From assembly GCA_903854655.1 (NCBI GenBank), contig CAINXC010000270.1, forward strand, positions 1 through 52,218: a stretch of 52,218 nt of DNA, given 5' to 3'. The notes under the pieces are model-generated. The model saw nothing but the letters and a program-made list of their open reading frames with translations. It had not been told where the DNA came from and did no database searches. This DNA is from an uncultured Verrucomicrobiota bacterium. GTDB taxonomy: Bacteria > Verrucomicrobiota > Verrucomicrobiia > Verrucomicrobiales > Verrucomicrobiaceae. Made by a program: the position numbers and the translations under genes. Shown piece after piece: positions 8,907 to 18,106 of the stretch (positions within the stretch are counted from its first letter, which is position 1; each line of letters starts with the position of its first letter).

Positions 8907-9920
8907 ATGAAACCACTCTCCATCATGAAGAAGACCATCCTTGCTGCCGCCCTCGCCCTCGTCGGCTCGCTGTCTTGTCAAGCTCAGGTCACCACCGACC
9001 CGGTGGGGTTCGTCAGCATCACTGTTCTGGCGAAGTCTGACGCTTCGTTGGGGGTGCCTCTGGCACGCCCGAACGAGTTCCAGGGGGTCGTCCAGTCCAT
9101 TTCCGGGAACGTCATCACCTTGGCGGGAACACCAGGATGGACTGCCAGCCAGTTCGTTTATGTGGCTGGTACTCAGCCCAAGACCTATTTCGCCCGCATT
9201 GACAGTGGTGCGAACGAAGGGTTGATCGCGACCATCACCGCCAATGACACTTCAAGTGTGACGGTTACGGTCCCCACCGGGGACAGCCTGAGTGGTATCC
9301 TCACCAATGCGGCCAACGGCACGGGCGATACCATCAGCATCGCTCCATACTGGACCCTGGGGACTCTGATCCCTGGCGCTGCGGCCGGCACACAGGTGCT
9401 GCTCTACTCGACGACTCAGGCGGGAATTAACTTGTCGGCCTCTGCCATTTACTTCTCCAATGGCACCGATTGGTATCAGAATGCGACTTTGTCGGATGAT
9501 GTTATTCTTGTGGCCTCCCAGGGGTTCACCCTCCGCAACAACACAGTCAACCCAATTACATTTTCGATCACCGGCTCCGTTCCCATGGCCACCAATCGCC
9601 TGGTCGTCGGAACTCTGGCTGCGTCAAAGCAGCAGGATCAGCGGATTTTCTTCAACAGTCCGGTGCCTGAATACGTCGGCAATACCGGTTTGGGCACCTC
9701 ACCCGGTGATCAACTGCTGATTTTCAATAACTCGCTCTCCGGCGAGAACCAGTCTGCCAATGTTATTTTGGTTTGGACCGGCAGCAAATGGAACAACGGT
9801 GGTACAGATGTGACCAACACCTATCAATTGCAGCCCGGCTCGTCCTACGTGCTGCGGAAGGCGCCGTCAGCTTCACCATCAACTGTGGTTACATCGCACC
9901 TGCAAAGCTACTTGCAGTGA
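8907..9920 (+). CDS. secreted protein, TIGR02597-like Verrucomicrobia family
   Basis: A 337-residue exported protein. A signal peptide follows the start (MKKTILAAALALVGSLSCQA, beginning at the internal ATG at 8925, which may be the real start; neither start has a clear Shine-Dalgarno). The mature part begins with VTTDPVGFVSITVLAKSD and contains repeated short beta segments (FYVAGTQPKTYFARI-like, LLYSTTQAG, IYFSNGTDWYQ, LLIFNN). The DPVGFV opening and Ser/Thr/Gly-rich beta composition recall the secreted 'Verrucomicrobium-type' TIGR02597 proteins; the assignment is from memory. Function is unknown and a surface or matrix role is inferred. No C-terminal sorting motif is visible. Confidence 0.75.
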   Translation: MKPLSIMKKTILAAALALVGSLSCQAQVTTDPVGFVSITVLAKSDASLGVPLARPNEFQGVVQSISGNVITLAGTPGWTASQFVYVAGTQPKTYFARIDSGANEGLIATITANDTSSVTVTVPTGDSLSGILTNAANGTGDTISIAPYWTLGTLIPGAAAGTQVLLYSTTQAGINLSASAIYFSNGTDWYQNATLSDDVILVASQGFTLRNNTVNPITFSITGSVPMATNRLVVGTLAASKQQDQRIFFNSPVPEYVGNTGLGTSPGDQLLIFNNSLSGENQSANVILVWTGSKWNNGGTDVTNTYQLQPGSSYVLRKAPSASPSTVVTSHLQSYLQ

Positions 9921-9974
9921 GGTTGAAGATGGGTTGCGGGGTTTCAAGTCTGCTGCATCCGTTAGAAAAAGCTC

Positions 9975-9997
9975 TCCATCCTTTTGTGAGGGATGGA
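9975..9997. terminator. weak hairpin between secreted-protein genes
   Basis: TCCATCC at 9975-9981 pairs with GGATGGA at 9991-9997 across a 9-nt loop, 55 bp after the stop at 9920. There is no T-run, so a terminator role is only possible. Confidence 0.25.
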
Positions 9998-10036
9998 TGC
10001 AAGGGGCAACGGCATCTCACTGCTTAAAATTTCCGC

Positions 10037-13000
10037 ATGAAAATCCTTACCGGTGTTTTGTTCCTCACTCTATTGGTGACCTCAAGTTCGATGGGGTACG
10101 AGACGATCGGGTTCTCCCAACCTTTCATTGGTGGCATTGCTTTCAATCTGGCCAACGCCTCTGCGGCGGTGACTCCTGCTAACGGAGCGGGTCCATCGGC
10201 TTCCGGTATGCAGTGGGGTATCATTGTTGATACTGCCGGCAACGGGTTTGCCAATAGCTCGGTGAACTATGATGCCTATGCTCCGGGTGTGGCCACGGCT
10301 GGATTTCTTAGTGCGGGCGGCTCGGTCACCGATGATTATTATATTCCCGGCACGACGACTGTTGATGGGGCTTCCAGTGGCGATTTCGATGTTAATGCCG
10401 TAGCCGCTGGCGGAGGATGCATCCTTGATGCAATGCAATTTAGCTTGAGCAATGGAGCAGCTCCTGGTCAGAAGTTTGCTCTGGTTTGGTTTAGTAACAA
10501 CACTAGCTCCAGTGGCAGCAAATATGGTTTCCTGACGGATTCTTCGTTTGTTCTGCCTCCGGACGGGCAGCCCGCCGTTTACTTCGATTCAATTTTTATC
10601 AATAATGACCCCATCCGCCCTGCATCAAAGACAATGGGTGTGGTTGCCACGCCCGCGCAGATCAGCGTTTACAATGGCAACGGCACAGGAGGTGCCATCC
10701 GGACGGACAATACGGGGGTTTTCACCTTTCCTGCGGCTGCGGTGGGCGTTCCTGGCAGCCCGCAGACCTTCACCATCGAAAACACGGGCGGCTCTACATT
10801 GACGATTCAGAGCATCACGAATGCCGCCAGTGGCAATCCTGGTGATTTTGTGGTGAGCACGACGGGGATGGCCACCTCTCTGGCGGCCAATGCCACGACC
10901 ACGTTCACCGTGACGTTTTCCCCCAGCGCGACAGGTTCGCGCTCGGCGGTGGTGCAGATTGCCAGCAGCGACACAACCACCAGTCTTTTCAGGATCAACG
11001 TTGCAGGCCCCGGTGCTGCCACCTCGGGACCACAGATCAGCGTTTTTGATGGCAGCGGCATTGGCGGCAAACAGGAAGCGAGCAATACCGGCACCTTTGG
11101 TTTTTCTCCCATTCTGACCAGTGGCAGCAGCAGTCCCCAGACGTTCATCATTGAAAACACCGGCACCACGAACCTGGCTTTTTCGTCGCCATCGGTGACG
11201 GTCGCGGGCAGCAATCCTGGCGATTTCATTGTGTCCACGGCTGGCATGGCCACGAGCCTGGCTCCCAACGCCACGACGAGTTTCACGGTGACGTTTGAGC
11301 CCACCGCTGTCGGAACGCGCACGGCGCAGGTGCAGATTGCCAGCAATGACCCGAACACCAATCCCTTCAGCATCAACGTCAGCGGCACCGCTGTTGCAGC
11401 CTTGGGACCCCAGTTGTCGGTGTTCGCAGGCAACAGCACCAGCGGCAGCGCGCTGGTGGACGGAAATTCCTTCGCGCTTCCAACCACGCTGTCCGGGTCT
11501 TCCAGCAGCGTGCAGACTTTCACCATTGAAAACACGGGCACGACACAGTTGACCAACCTGCAGGTGGCGAAGTCTGTGCCAGGCGATGCCACCTTCGTGG
11601 TGGACACCAGCACGCTGGCCACCACGCTGGACGTGGACACAACGACCTCTTTTACCGTGACCTTCAAGCCCACGAGCGAAGGGCTGAAAACCAACACGCT
11701 GGTCATCTCTTCGGACAATGCCGTCAACAGTCCTTTCCATATCAACGTCTCCGGACAGACCCACACGGTGGGCTTTGCCACCGCATCCCAGACTCAGATC
11801 GAGCACGCCACGACGGTTACCGTGCCCGTCAGCCTCTCCTCTGTGCAGGGCTTCGGCACGGCCTTCACCGTCCCTGTAACCTATGGCGGCACCGCGCTCA
11901 AAACCACCAACTACAACCGCGTCCCCGCCACTGTGGGAACCTCTTCCACGGCCAGCCTGAGCTTCTCCGCAACCCAGACGGTTGCCAACATCACCTTGAC
12001 GCTTGTCGATGACAAGGTGGTCACCACGCCAAACCGCACGGTGATTGTGACTCTTGGCACCCCTTCAAATGCTGGTGTGGGGTTGGGGGCCATTTCGGTC
12101 TTCACCCTTACCATCCAGGATGCCGACACTTCGCCGGTGATCAGTTCGGTGCCGGCGAACCAGATCGTGAAGGTGGGCGATTCGGTGACCTTCACATCAG
12201 GCGTGTCGGCAGGCAGCGCGCCGTTGACCTACCTGTGGAAGAAAAACAATGTGGCGATAGCCGGGGCCGCTAATACCTACTATCAGCTTCCCCATGCCGC
12301 TGCGCTGGCGGATGGTGGCTATTATTCCTTCACCGCCACCAATTATCACGCCTCCGTGACCAGCACTCCCGTGACCCAGCTTGCGGTGGTGGACACGTCT
12401 TCGAGCACCTTGCGTTTCAATCTCCTCACCACGGCAACCATGACGGTGAATGCTGCCGGCAATGGATTGACCTACAAGTGGCAGATGGGCGGCACGGACC
12501 TCCCCACCACGGGCACCAAGTATGCGGGTGTGACCACCAAAACACTGTCGGTAAAGACTCTTGCGGGCACTGATGCAGGGGCCTACACCTGCGTCGTCAC
12601 CCTGCCCGGTACGTCTCCCCTGACCCAGACCAGCGGCACCTTCACTCTGCAGGTTCCCACCGTGAAACCCACCGCAGAGGCACCCGCGTTCCCGAACTGC
12701 GTGGTCAACAACACCTATCCCAGCTACCAGCTTCCGTATGACAGCACGACGGAAGACCAGGTGCCCACGACGTTCACCGTCAGCAACCTGCCGCCTGGGC
12801 TTGTCTGCAATGCCACCACCGGCCTCATCACCGGGAAGCCGACCACGGTCGGCACCTACAGCAACATTCAGGTGAAGCTTTCCAATGGAGTGGGACCGGC
12901 CACCATCTCACAGGGGGCGATTACGATCTACCCCTTCCCGACCACTTGCACAGGCGCCTATGTGGGCCTGATGGACCGCGACGCGACTCTGAATACGAGC

Positions 13001-14092
13001 CTTGGCGGGCGTGTTGATTTGACCGTGGCAGCGGCGGGCTCTTTCACCGGCTCCCTGAAGCTTGGTGCCTCCTCCTATGCCCTTGCCGGAACGATGGTGA
13101 CGGCGGCTCCGACCATGGGCACCCCGAATCCACATCCAGGCATCACGCTGACTGTCCCACGTACCGGCCTGACCTCGGTGGTGCTGACCCTCGATCTTGA
13201 TCCAACCTCCAACACGTTAGGCGGCGACATCGGCGTGTTGGGCGGCAACACTACTTTTGCCATCAGTGGCTGGCGGAACATCTGGCACACCACCGCTCCT
13301 GCCAATCCGGCGGTCCAGGCGGGTTCGCATGCCTTCGAGCTTGGTCCCGATGTTAACAGCCAGGGCTTGGTGGGCGTGCCGCAGGGCTACGGCTACGGCA
13401 CGATCACGGTGACAACGGCTGGCGCAACGACGGTCGCGGGTCATATGGCGGACGGTAGCGTCATCACCGCCAACACCGGGTCTTTGGGCCCCAATGGCGA
13501 AGTCGTGGTGTATCAGATGCTCTATTCCAACAAGGGATCGGTTTTGGGCCATGTCAGCATCGGCACCGACAGCCATCATCTTATCACCGGCTCGCTTGAC
13601 TGGTACAAGAGTGCCGTCGTCGTGGCGCGCGACTATGGCTCTTTCGGTCCTATGACGCTTGAGGCGACCGGCGGTCTCTACGTTACGAGCGCCCCTGTGA
13701 TTGGTTTGGCGACCACCCTCACCGGGGTGAACAACGCCCAGTTGGTGTTTGCCCAAGGTGGACTTCCAGGAGACAGCGCCACCAATCCGAACGTCCAGCT
13801 CCGCATCAGCAGCACCAATGTCGCCACCTTCCCGGCCATCGGCCTGAGCAATCCCGGCAAAATCACGGCGCTGACACTGACCACAAGCACCACAGGAGGC
13901 ACCTTCAGCGGCAAATTCACCCTCACGGACGGGGCGCTGAGCCGAATCGTAAGCTTCCAGGGCCAGCTCGATTCCAGCCAGGGCAAGGGCTTTGGCTACT
14001 TCCTGCTGCCCCAGCTTGCGAATCCTCCCACGACCACGGCCACCACCTCTCCCATTCTCTCCGGGTCGGTGGAATTGCTGCCTTGGCCGTAG
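10037..14092 (+). CDS. giant surface protein: shared N-domain, choice-of-anchor D repeats, Calx-beta-like, Ig-like domains
   Basis: A 1351-residue exported protein, probably an adhesin or matrix protein (inferred). Signal peptide about 1-20. Residues about 22-190 form a domain homologous to the neighbouring PEP-CTERM protein (shared MQWGI, DYYIP, KFAL[VI]WFS, YGFLT). Three choice-of-anchor D type repeats of about 120 residues follow (about 210-580), each with QTF.IENTG, a TTSFTVTF-like strand and a closing IASSD/INVSG. Next come a Calx-beta-like domain (about 580-695), two Ig-like domains (about 700-875) and a putative-Ig domain with PPGLVCNATTGLITGKP (about 880-970). A C-terminal beta-rich region starts at GAYVGLMDRD, with the GSFTGSLKLG pattern frequent in such proteins. 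No PEP-CTERM or autotransporter barrel is visible at the C-terminus, so anchoring is unexplained. Confidence 0.85.
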   Translation: MKILTGVLFLTLLVTSSSMGYETIGFSQPFIGGIAFNLANASAAVTPANGAGPSASGMQWGIIVDTAGNGFANSSVNYDAYAPGVATAGFLSAGGSVTDDYYIPGTTTVDGASSGDFDVNAVAAGGGCILDAMQFSLSNGAAPGQKFALVWFSNNTSSSGSKYGFLTDSSFVLPPDGQPAVYFDSIFINNDPIRPASKTMGVVATPAQISVYNGNGTGGAIRTDNTGVFTFPAAAVGVPGSPQTFTIENTGGSTLTIQSITNAASGNPGDFVVSTTGMATSLAANATTTFTVTFSPSATGSRSAVVQIASSDTTTSLFRINVAGPGAATSGPQISVFDGSGIGGKQEASNTGTFGFSPILTSGSSSPQTFIIENTGTTNLAFSSPSVTVAGSNPGDFIVSTAGMATSLAPNATTSFTVTFEPTAVGTRTAQVQIASNDPNTNPFSINVSGTAVAALGPQLSVFAGNSTSGSALVDGNSFALPTTLSGSSSSVQTFTIENTGTTQLTNLQVAKSVPGDATFVVDTSTLATTLDVDTTTSFTVTFKPTSEGLKTNTLVISSDNAVNSPFHINVSGQTHTVGFATASQTQIEHATTVTVPVSLSSVQGFGTAFTVPVTYGGTALKTTNYNRVPATVGTSSTASLSFSATQTVANITLTLVDDKVVTTPNRTVIVTLGTPSNAGVGLGAISVFTLTIQDADTSPVISSVPANQIVKVGDSVTFTSGVSAGSAPLTYLWKKNNVAIAGAANTYYQLPHAAALADGGYYSFTATNYHASVTSTPVTQLAVVDTSSSTLRFNLLTTATMTVNAAGNGLTYKWQMGGTDLPTTGTKYAGVTTKTLSVKTLAGTDAGAYTCVVTLPGTSPLTQTSGTFTLQVPTVKPTAEAPAFPNCVVNNTYPSYQLPYDSTTEDQVPTTFTVSNLPPGLVCNATTGLITGKPTTVGTYSNIQVKLSNGVGPATISQGAITIYPFPTTCTGAYVGLMDRDATLNTSLGGRVDLTVAAAGSFTGSLKLGASSYALAGTMVTAAPTMGTPNPHPGITLTVPRTGLTSVVLTLDLDPTSNTLGGDIGVLGGNTTFAISGWRNIWHTTAPANPAVQAGSHAFELGPDVNSQGLVGVPQGYGYGTITVTTAGATTVAGHMADGSVITANTGSLGPNGEVVVYQMLYSNKGSVLGHVSIGTDSHHLITGSLDWYKSAVVVARDYGSFGPMTLEATGGLYVTSAPVIGLATTLTGVNNAQLVFAQGGLPGDSATNPNVQLRISSTNVATFPAIGLSNPGKITALTLTTSTTGGTFSGKFTLTDGALSRIVSFQGQLDSSQGKGFGYFLLPQLANPPTTTATTSPILSGSVELLPWP

Positions 14093-14223
14093 CGAAGGGC
14101 GCTGTCACCTGGAGTGACCCGTTTTCGTGAAGGATGCGACTGGCCTTGAAAACAGGCCCCGCGCCCATTTAGGGTTTGCTTTTCATTCCCCGGCGTCTCA
14201 TTTTCGATACTTCACCTTCCCAC
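14093..14223. other. intergenic gap with a short hairpin
   Basis: A 5-bp inverted repeat (GTCAC 14104-14108, GTGAC 14114-14118) followed by CCGTTTTC lies just after the giant gene. It is too weak to call a terminator. Nothing else is recognised before the ATG at 14224. Confidence 0.2.
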
Positions 14224-14916
14224 ATGAAAACAGCCATCAGCGTTCTTTCCCTCGTGCTTGGGTGCGCGATCTCTGCGAGCGCTTCCGTGACTCTCGAATT
14301 TTCGCAAGCCTATACCGGGGGGATAGCATCGAATTTTTCGAGCGCTACCACCGGTGGCACGGGGACCAACGGCATGCAGTGGGGTATTGTGGTCGAAACG
14401 GCAGTGGGAGGCAGCTTTGCCAACAATGGCACCAACTACAACGCCTATGCTGCGGGGGTGAACACCGCCGGGTACTTGAGTGCGAATGGTGTGACCACCA
14501 ACGACTACTACATTCCGGAGGGGACGACTTACGACTCCAGCTCTGTGTTGCAGGGTGATTTTGCAACCCCCGGAGGGCCCGGCACCATTGGCTATACAGC
14601 TCCCATTAATTTAACCACTGATATTGGGGGAGGCATAGCTGCTGGTGGGGATAAATTTGCCTTGATCTGGTTCAGCACGAGTTCCAGCGCGGCCGGAGCC
14701 AACTATGGATTCTTGACCAACCCCTCTTTCACGATTCCGAACTCAGATGGGACGTACCCCGAGGATAGTACTTTCACTGGCGCCCAGCCCGTTGAAAATG
14801 CTTCAAATACCTTCTCCGCCGCCATTTCCGGCTCCCCCGAACCCTCCCGCCTGCTTCTCCTTGGTGTCGGTGGTCTGGCCGGGATGATGGTGCGTCGTCG
14901 CCGGGCGCAGGCCTGA
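14224..14916 (+). CDS. PEP-CTERM sorted secreted protein
   Basis: A 230-residue exported protein. The ATG at 14224 gives a good signal peptide (MKTAISVLSLVLGCAISASA); an upstream in-frame start at 14176 is rejected. The C-terminus has the PEP-CTERM layout: SPEPSR, a short hydrophobic helix LLLLGVGGLAGMMV, then RRRR. Such tails direct exosortase-dependent processing; no exosortase gene is in this window. The domain between (about 20-190) matches the N-terminus of the giant protein upstream. It lies 131 bp downstream of that gene, so the two may be co-expressed and act together at the cell surface (inference). Confidence 0.85.
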   Translation: MKTAISVLSLVLGCAISASASVTLEFSQAYTGGIASNFSSATTGGTGTNGMQWGIVVETAVGGSFANNGTNYNAYAAGVNTAGYLSANGVTTNDYYIPEGTTYDSSSVLQGDFATPGGPGTIGYTAPINLTTDIGGGIAAGGDKFALIWFSTSSSAAGANYGFLTNPSFTIPNSDGTYPEDSTFTGAQPVENASNTFSAAISGSPEPSRLLLLGVGGLAGMMVRRRRAQA

Positions 14917-14953
14917 TCGTCTTTGGCGGCGGGTGCTTGAGCGGGGGAACGGA

Positions 14954-15880
14954 ATGGATTCTTGTCTCTACCTGTGCGGGCCCACGGCCTCCGGAAAGTC
15001 TGCCGCTGCGGTGGAGCTTGCCTCCCGTATCGGTGGGGAGATCGTCAATGCCGACGCCTTCCAGCTCTATCGTGGGCTGGATGTGTGCGCGGCCAAGCCA
15101 TCGAATGAGGAGCGGGTGGCGGTGCCTCACCATCTCCTGGACGTGCTTGATCCATCGGAATCCTGTGACGCGCAGCGCTTCCGGGAAATGGCGCTGCCAG
15201 TGATACAATCCATTGGTGAAAGAGGCCGCTGGCCGCTGGTGGTGGGGGGCAGCGGGTTGTACATGAAGGCGCTCACGCACGGGCTGGCTTCGCTGCCGAA
15301 AGGCGATGAGGAGTTGCGCAGCCGGCTGGCCCTGATGTCGCCCGAGGAACGGGTCGCGGAGCTCCTGAAGCTCGATCCGGCGGCGGAGGCCAACGTGCCG
15401 CTGAAGAACGATCGCTATGTGTCGCGTGCGCTGGAAATCTGCCTGCTCACGGGCAGGCCGCAGTCTGAGCTGCGCCAGGAGTGGCTGCGCAACGCGCCGC
15501 AGTTCATGGGCGTGGCGATCGCCCGTGAGCGTGATGACTTGTACCAACGGATCAATCGCCGGGTGGAGCAGATGGTCGGCCAGGGGCTGGTGACCGAGAT
15601 CGCCGGGCTGGGCGATTTGTCGCCGACGGCGGCCAAAGCCATCGGGGTGCGGGAGATTCGCAGCCACTTGCGCGGCGAGTGTTCGCTGGCCGAGGCGGCG
15701 GCGGCGATTCAGCAGGCCAGCCGCCGTTACGCGAAGCGCCAGATGACGTGGATTAAGCGCGAGGGCGGGTTCCAAACGATTTGCCTGCCACCTGAATCAA
15801 CAGCAAGTTTTGCCGCCGACAGAATCCTTGAGCTTTTCCCATGCCTCCGCCATCCACCGCCGTCCGTCCCGTCTTCGTAA
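14954..15880 (+). CDS. miaA: tRNA dimethylallyltransferase
   Basis: Transfers a dimethylallyl group from DMAPP to N6 of A37 in tRNAs that read UNN codons (cytosolic). The 308 residues from ATG 14954 match the usual length. A GTG at 14933 would add seven residues; the ATG is preferred because the P-loop CGPTASGKS then falls at residues 8-16. Other family marks: NADAFQLYRGLDVCAAKPS (the substrate-binding D-Q-Y segment), VPHHLLDVLDP, VVGGSGLYMKAL, and RQMTWIKRE near the C-terminus. The gene overlaps aroB by 40 nt, giving a tight miaA-aroB-dprA series. Confidence 0.93.
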   Translation: MDSCLYLCGPTASGKSAAAVELASRIGGEIVNADAFQLYRGLDVCAAKPSNEERVAVPHHLLDVLDPSESCDAQRFREMALPVIQSIGERGRWPLVVGGSGLYMKALTHGLASLPKGDEELRSRLALMSPEERVAELLKLDPAAEANVPLKNDRYVSRALEICLLTGRPQSELRQEWLRNAPQFMGVAIARERDDLYQRINRRVEQMVGQGLVTEIAGLGDLSPTAAKAIGVREIRSHLRGECSLAEAAAAIQQASRRYAKRQMTWIKREGGFQTICLPPESTASFAADRILELFPCLRHPPPSVPSS

Positions 15881-16938
15881 ACCTGGGTCCCCGCAGTTAC
15901 ACGGTGCAGGTGGGCCGGGGCCTGCTGGAGGGCATGGGCGCCGAGGTGGGCAAGAAGCTGCGCGGCACCAAGGTGGCCGTGGTGACGGATTCAACGGTGG
16001 GCCCCTTGTATGCCGAGACCGTGCTCAAGAGCCTGCACGCGGCGGGCAAGGAGCCGGTGCTGATCACGGTCCCTGCAGGAGAGGCTTCGAAGTCTTTCGC
16101 GAGCGTGGAAACGGTCTGCGATGAGATGGCGCGCGCCGGCCTGGACCGGAAGAGCTTTGTGGTGGCGCTGGGCGGCGGGGTGATCGGCGATCTGGCCGGC
16201 TTCGCGGCCTCGGTCTATCAGCGCGGCATCCCCTACGTGCAGGTGCCCACGACCGTTCTGGCCCAGGTGGACAGCTCCGTGGGCGGCAAGACGGGCATCA
16301 ACCTCACCGACGCGAAGAACATGGTGGGCGCCTTCCACCAGCCCGCGCATGTGGTTGCGGATGTGGACACGCTGGATTCCCTGCCGAAACGGGAATGGAA
16401 CGAAGGATTCGCGGAAATCATCAAGCACGCGGCGATCAAGGACGTGTCGATGTTCACCGCCATCGAGGCGGTGGCCCAGGGCAAGGGGGATCTGGTGGCG
16501 CTGATCCGGCGCAACGTGTCGATCAAGGCGAGCGTGGTGGAGGCCGATGAATTCGAAGTCACCGGCACACGGGCGATCCTGAACTTCGGGCACACGATCG
16601 GCCATGCGGTTGAAGCGGCGGCGGGCTACGGTGTGTTGCTGCATGGCGAGGCCATCTCGATCGGGCTCAACGCCGCCGCGTGGCTGTCATCGAAGATTTC
16701 GGACTTCACCTCGCCGGAGCTGGAGCGCATTCGCGCCGCGCTGACGTCGTTCGATCTGCCGCTGAAACTGCCTGCGGGCATGACGGACGAGGATCTGCTG
16801 CGGCGCGCGCGGATGGACAAGAAGTACGACCAGGGGAAGGTGCGATTCGTGTTGCTGAAGCACCTGGGCGAAGCCTACGTGAGCTCCGATGTGATGGAAG
16901 GCCATCTCATCCAGGCCCTTGACGAACTGCGTAAATGA
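15841..16938 (+). CDS. aroB: 3-dehydroquinate synthase
   Basis: Second step of the shikimate pathway: converts DAHP to 3-dehydroquinate using NAD and a divalent metal in the cytosol. The 365 residues match the family. Seen: the nucleotide-binding GGGVIGDLAGFAASVYQRG, VPTTVLAQVDSSVGGKTGIN, and metal-site residues in NEGFAEIIKHA, NFGHTIGHAVE and LLHGEAISIG. The start overlaps the last 40 nt of miaA, and its TGA overlaps the dprA ATG. aroE, another enzyme of the pathway, lies 2.3 kb away on the opposite strand. Confidence 0.95.
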   Translation: MPPPSTAVRPVFVNLGPRSYTVQVGRGLLEGMGAEVGKKLRGTKVAVVTDSTVGPLYAETVLKSLHAAGKEPVLITVPAGEASKSFASVETVCDEMARAGLDRKSFVVALGGGVIGDLAGFAASVYQRGIPYVQVPTTVLAQVDSSVGGKTGINLTDAKNMVGAFHQPAHVVADVDTLDSLPKREWNEGFAEIIKHAAIKDVSMFTAIEAVAQGKGDLVALIRRNVSIKASVVEADEFEVTGTRAILNFGHTIGHAVEAAAGYGVLLHGEAISIGLNAAAWLSSKISDFTSPELERIRAALTSFDLPLKLPAGMTDEDLLRRARMDKKYDQGKVRFVLLKHLGEAYVSSDVMEGHLIQALDELRK

Positions 16939-18035
16939 CCCGCACCGAAGCCTACCTCGTCCTGAATCTGCTGCCGAAGATCGGCCCCGTGCGGGTGCGG
17001 CGGCTGCTGGAGGTGTTTGGCAGCCCGGAGCGCATCCTGGCGGCGAAGGCCCATGAGATCCTGCGCATTGAAGGCTTCGGGCGCGAACTGGCGGAAACCA
17101 TCAGTGGCTGGGAGGCGTCCATTGATCTGTCCAGGGAGCTGCGCCGCATCGGGGAAATGGAGCTGACCATCCTCACCCAGGAGGATGCTCTGTATCCCCC
17201 TTTGCTGCGGGAGATTCACTCGCCGCCGCTGGTGTTGTATGTGTGGGGTGAGCTGATTGAAAAGGACCGCAATGCGATTGGGGTGGTGGGCTCGCGCCAG
17301 GCCAGCCTGTACGGGCTGGATGCGGCCAAGAAGATGAGTTTTCAGATGGGCTATGCGGGTTTCACCGTGGTGAGCGGTCTGGCGCGGGGGATTGACACTG
17401 CCGCGCACGAGGGGGCGCTGGCTTCCAAGGGGCGCACCATTGCGGTCATCGGAGCGGGCATGGGCCAGCTCTATCCGCCCGAGAACATGGGGCTGGCCGA
17501 GCGCATCGCCAAGCAGGGCGCAGTGATCACGGAGTTCCCTGTTGATTATCCGCCGGACCGGCAGTCTTTCCCGCTGCGCAACCGCATCGTCGCGGGCTGG
17601 TGCTCCGGGCTGCTGGTGGTGGAGGCGCCGGTGCGCAGCGGCTCTTTGATCACGGCCAACCAGGCGACGGAAATGGGCCGCGCCGTGTATGCCGTGCCCG
17701 GGAACATCGACCGCCCCACTTCGGCAGGCTGCAACAAGCTGATTCAGCAGGGGGCGAAGCTGGTGATGGATGGCGGTGACATCCTGGACGATCTGATGGT
17801 GCTTTTCCCCACCGTCCCGCGCGCTCCCAAGCTGGAGGCACCGACATTGCCATCCAATCTCTCAGCGGATGAGGAGGCGGTGTTTGCCGCCCTCGGCACG
17901 GAGCAGTCGCACATCGACCAGATCACCGCCCGCTGCGGCCTTTCCAGCGCCTCTGTTTCGTCAACGCTCATGCGTCTGGAGATGAAGCGCCTGGTGCGCC
18001 CCCTGCCTGGCTTGCGCTACGTGAAGCTGGTCTGA
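16935..18035 (+). CDS. dprA: DNA processing protein DprA/Smf
   Basis: Loads RecA onto incoming single-stranded DNA during natural transformation; the family is also widespread in bacteria not known to be competent. 366 residues. Helix-hairpin-helix-like N-terminus (MTRTEAYLVLNLLPKIGPVR) with GFGREL; a Rossmann-like core with VVGSRQASLYG, VVSGLARGIDTAAHEGAL, VIGAGMGQLYPPEN and FPLRNRIVAGW; and a C-terminal winged-helix domain (about 305-365). It begins in an ATGA overlap with aroB (16935-16938), so translational coupling is likely. Confidence 0.95.
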   Translation: MTRTEAYLVLNLLPKIGPVRVRRLLEVFGSPERILAAKAHEILRIEGFGRELAETISGWEASIDLSRELRRIGEMELTILTQEDALYPPLLREIHSPPLVLYVWGELIEKDRNAIGVVGSRQASLYGLDAAKKMSFQMGYAGFTVVSGLARGIDTAAHEGALASKGRTIAVIGAGMGQLYPPENMGLAERIAKQGAVITEFPVDYPPDRQSFPLRNRIVAGWCSGLLVVEAPVRSGSLITANQATEMGRAVYAVPGNIDRPTSAGCNKLIQQGAKLVMDGGDILDDLMVLFPTVPRAPKLEAPTLPSNLSADEEAVFAALGTEQSHIDQITARCGLSSASVSSTLMRLEMKRLVRPLPGLRYVKLV

Positions 18036-18106
18036 GGAGTGCGAACCTGGAACCTTCACGAATTTGTTGGTGGTGCTTTGTCCCTGGTGGTGCATAAGCT
18101 CAGGGC

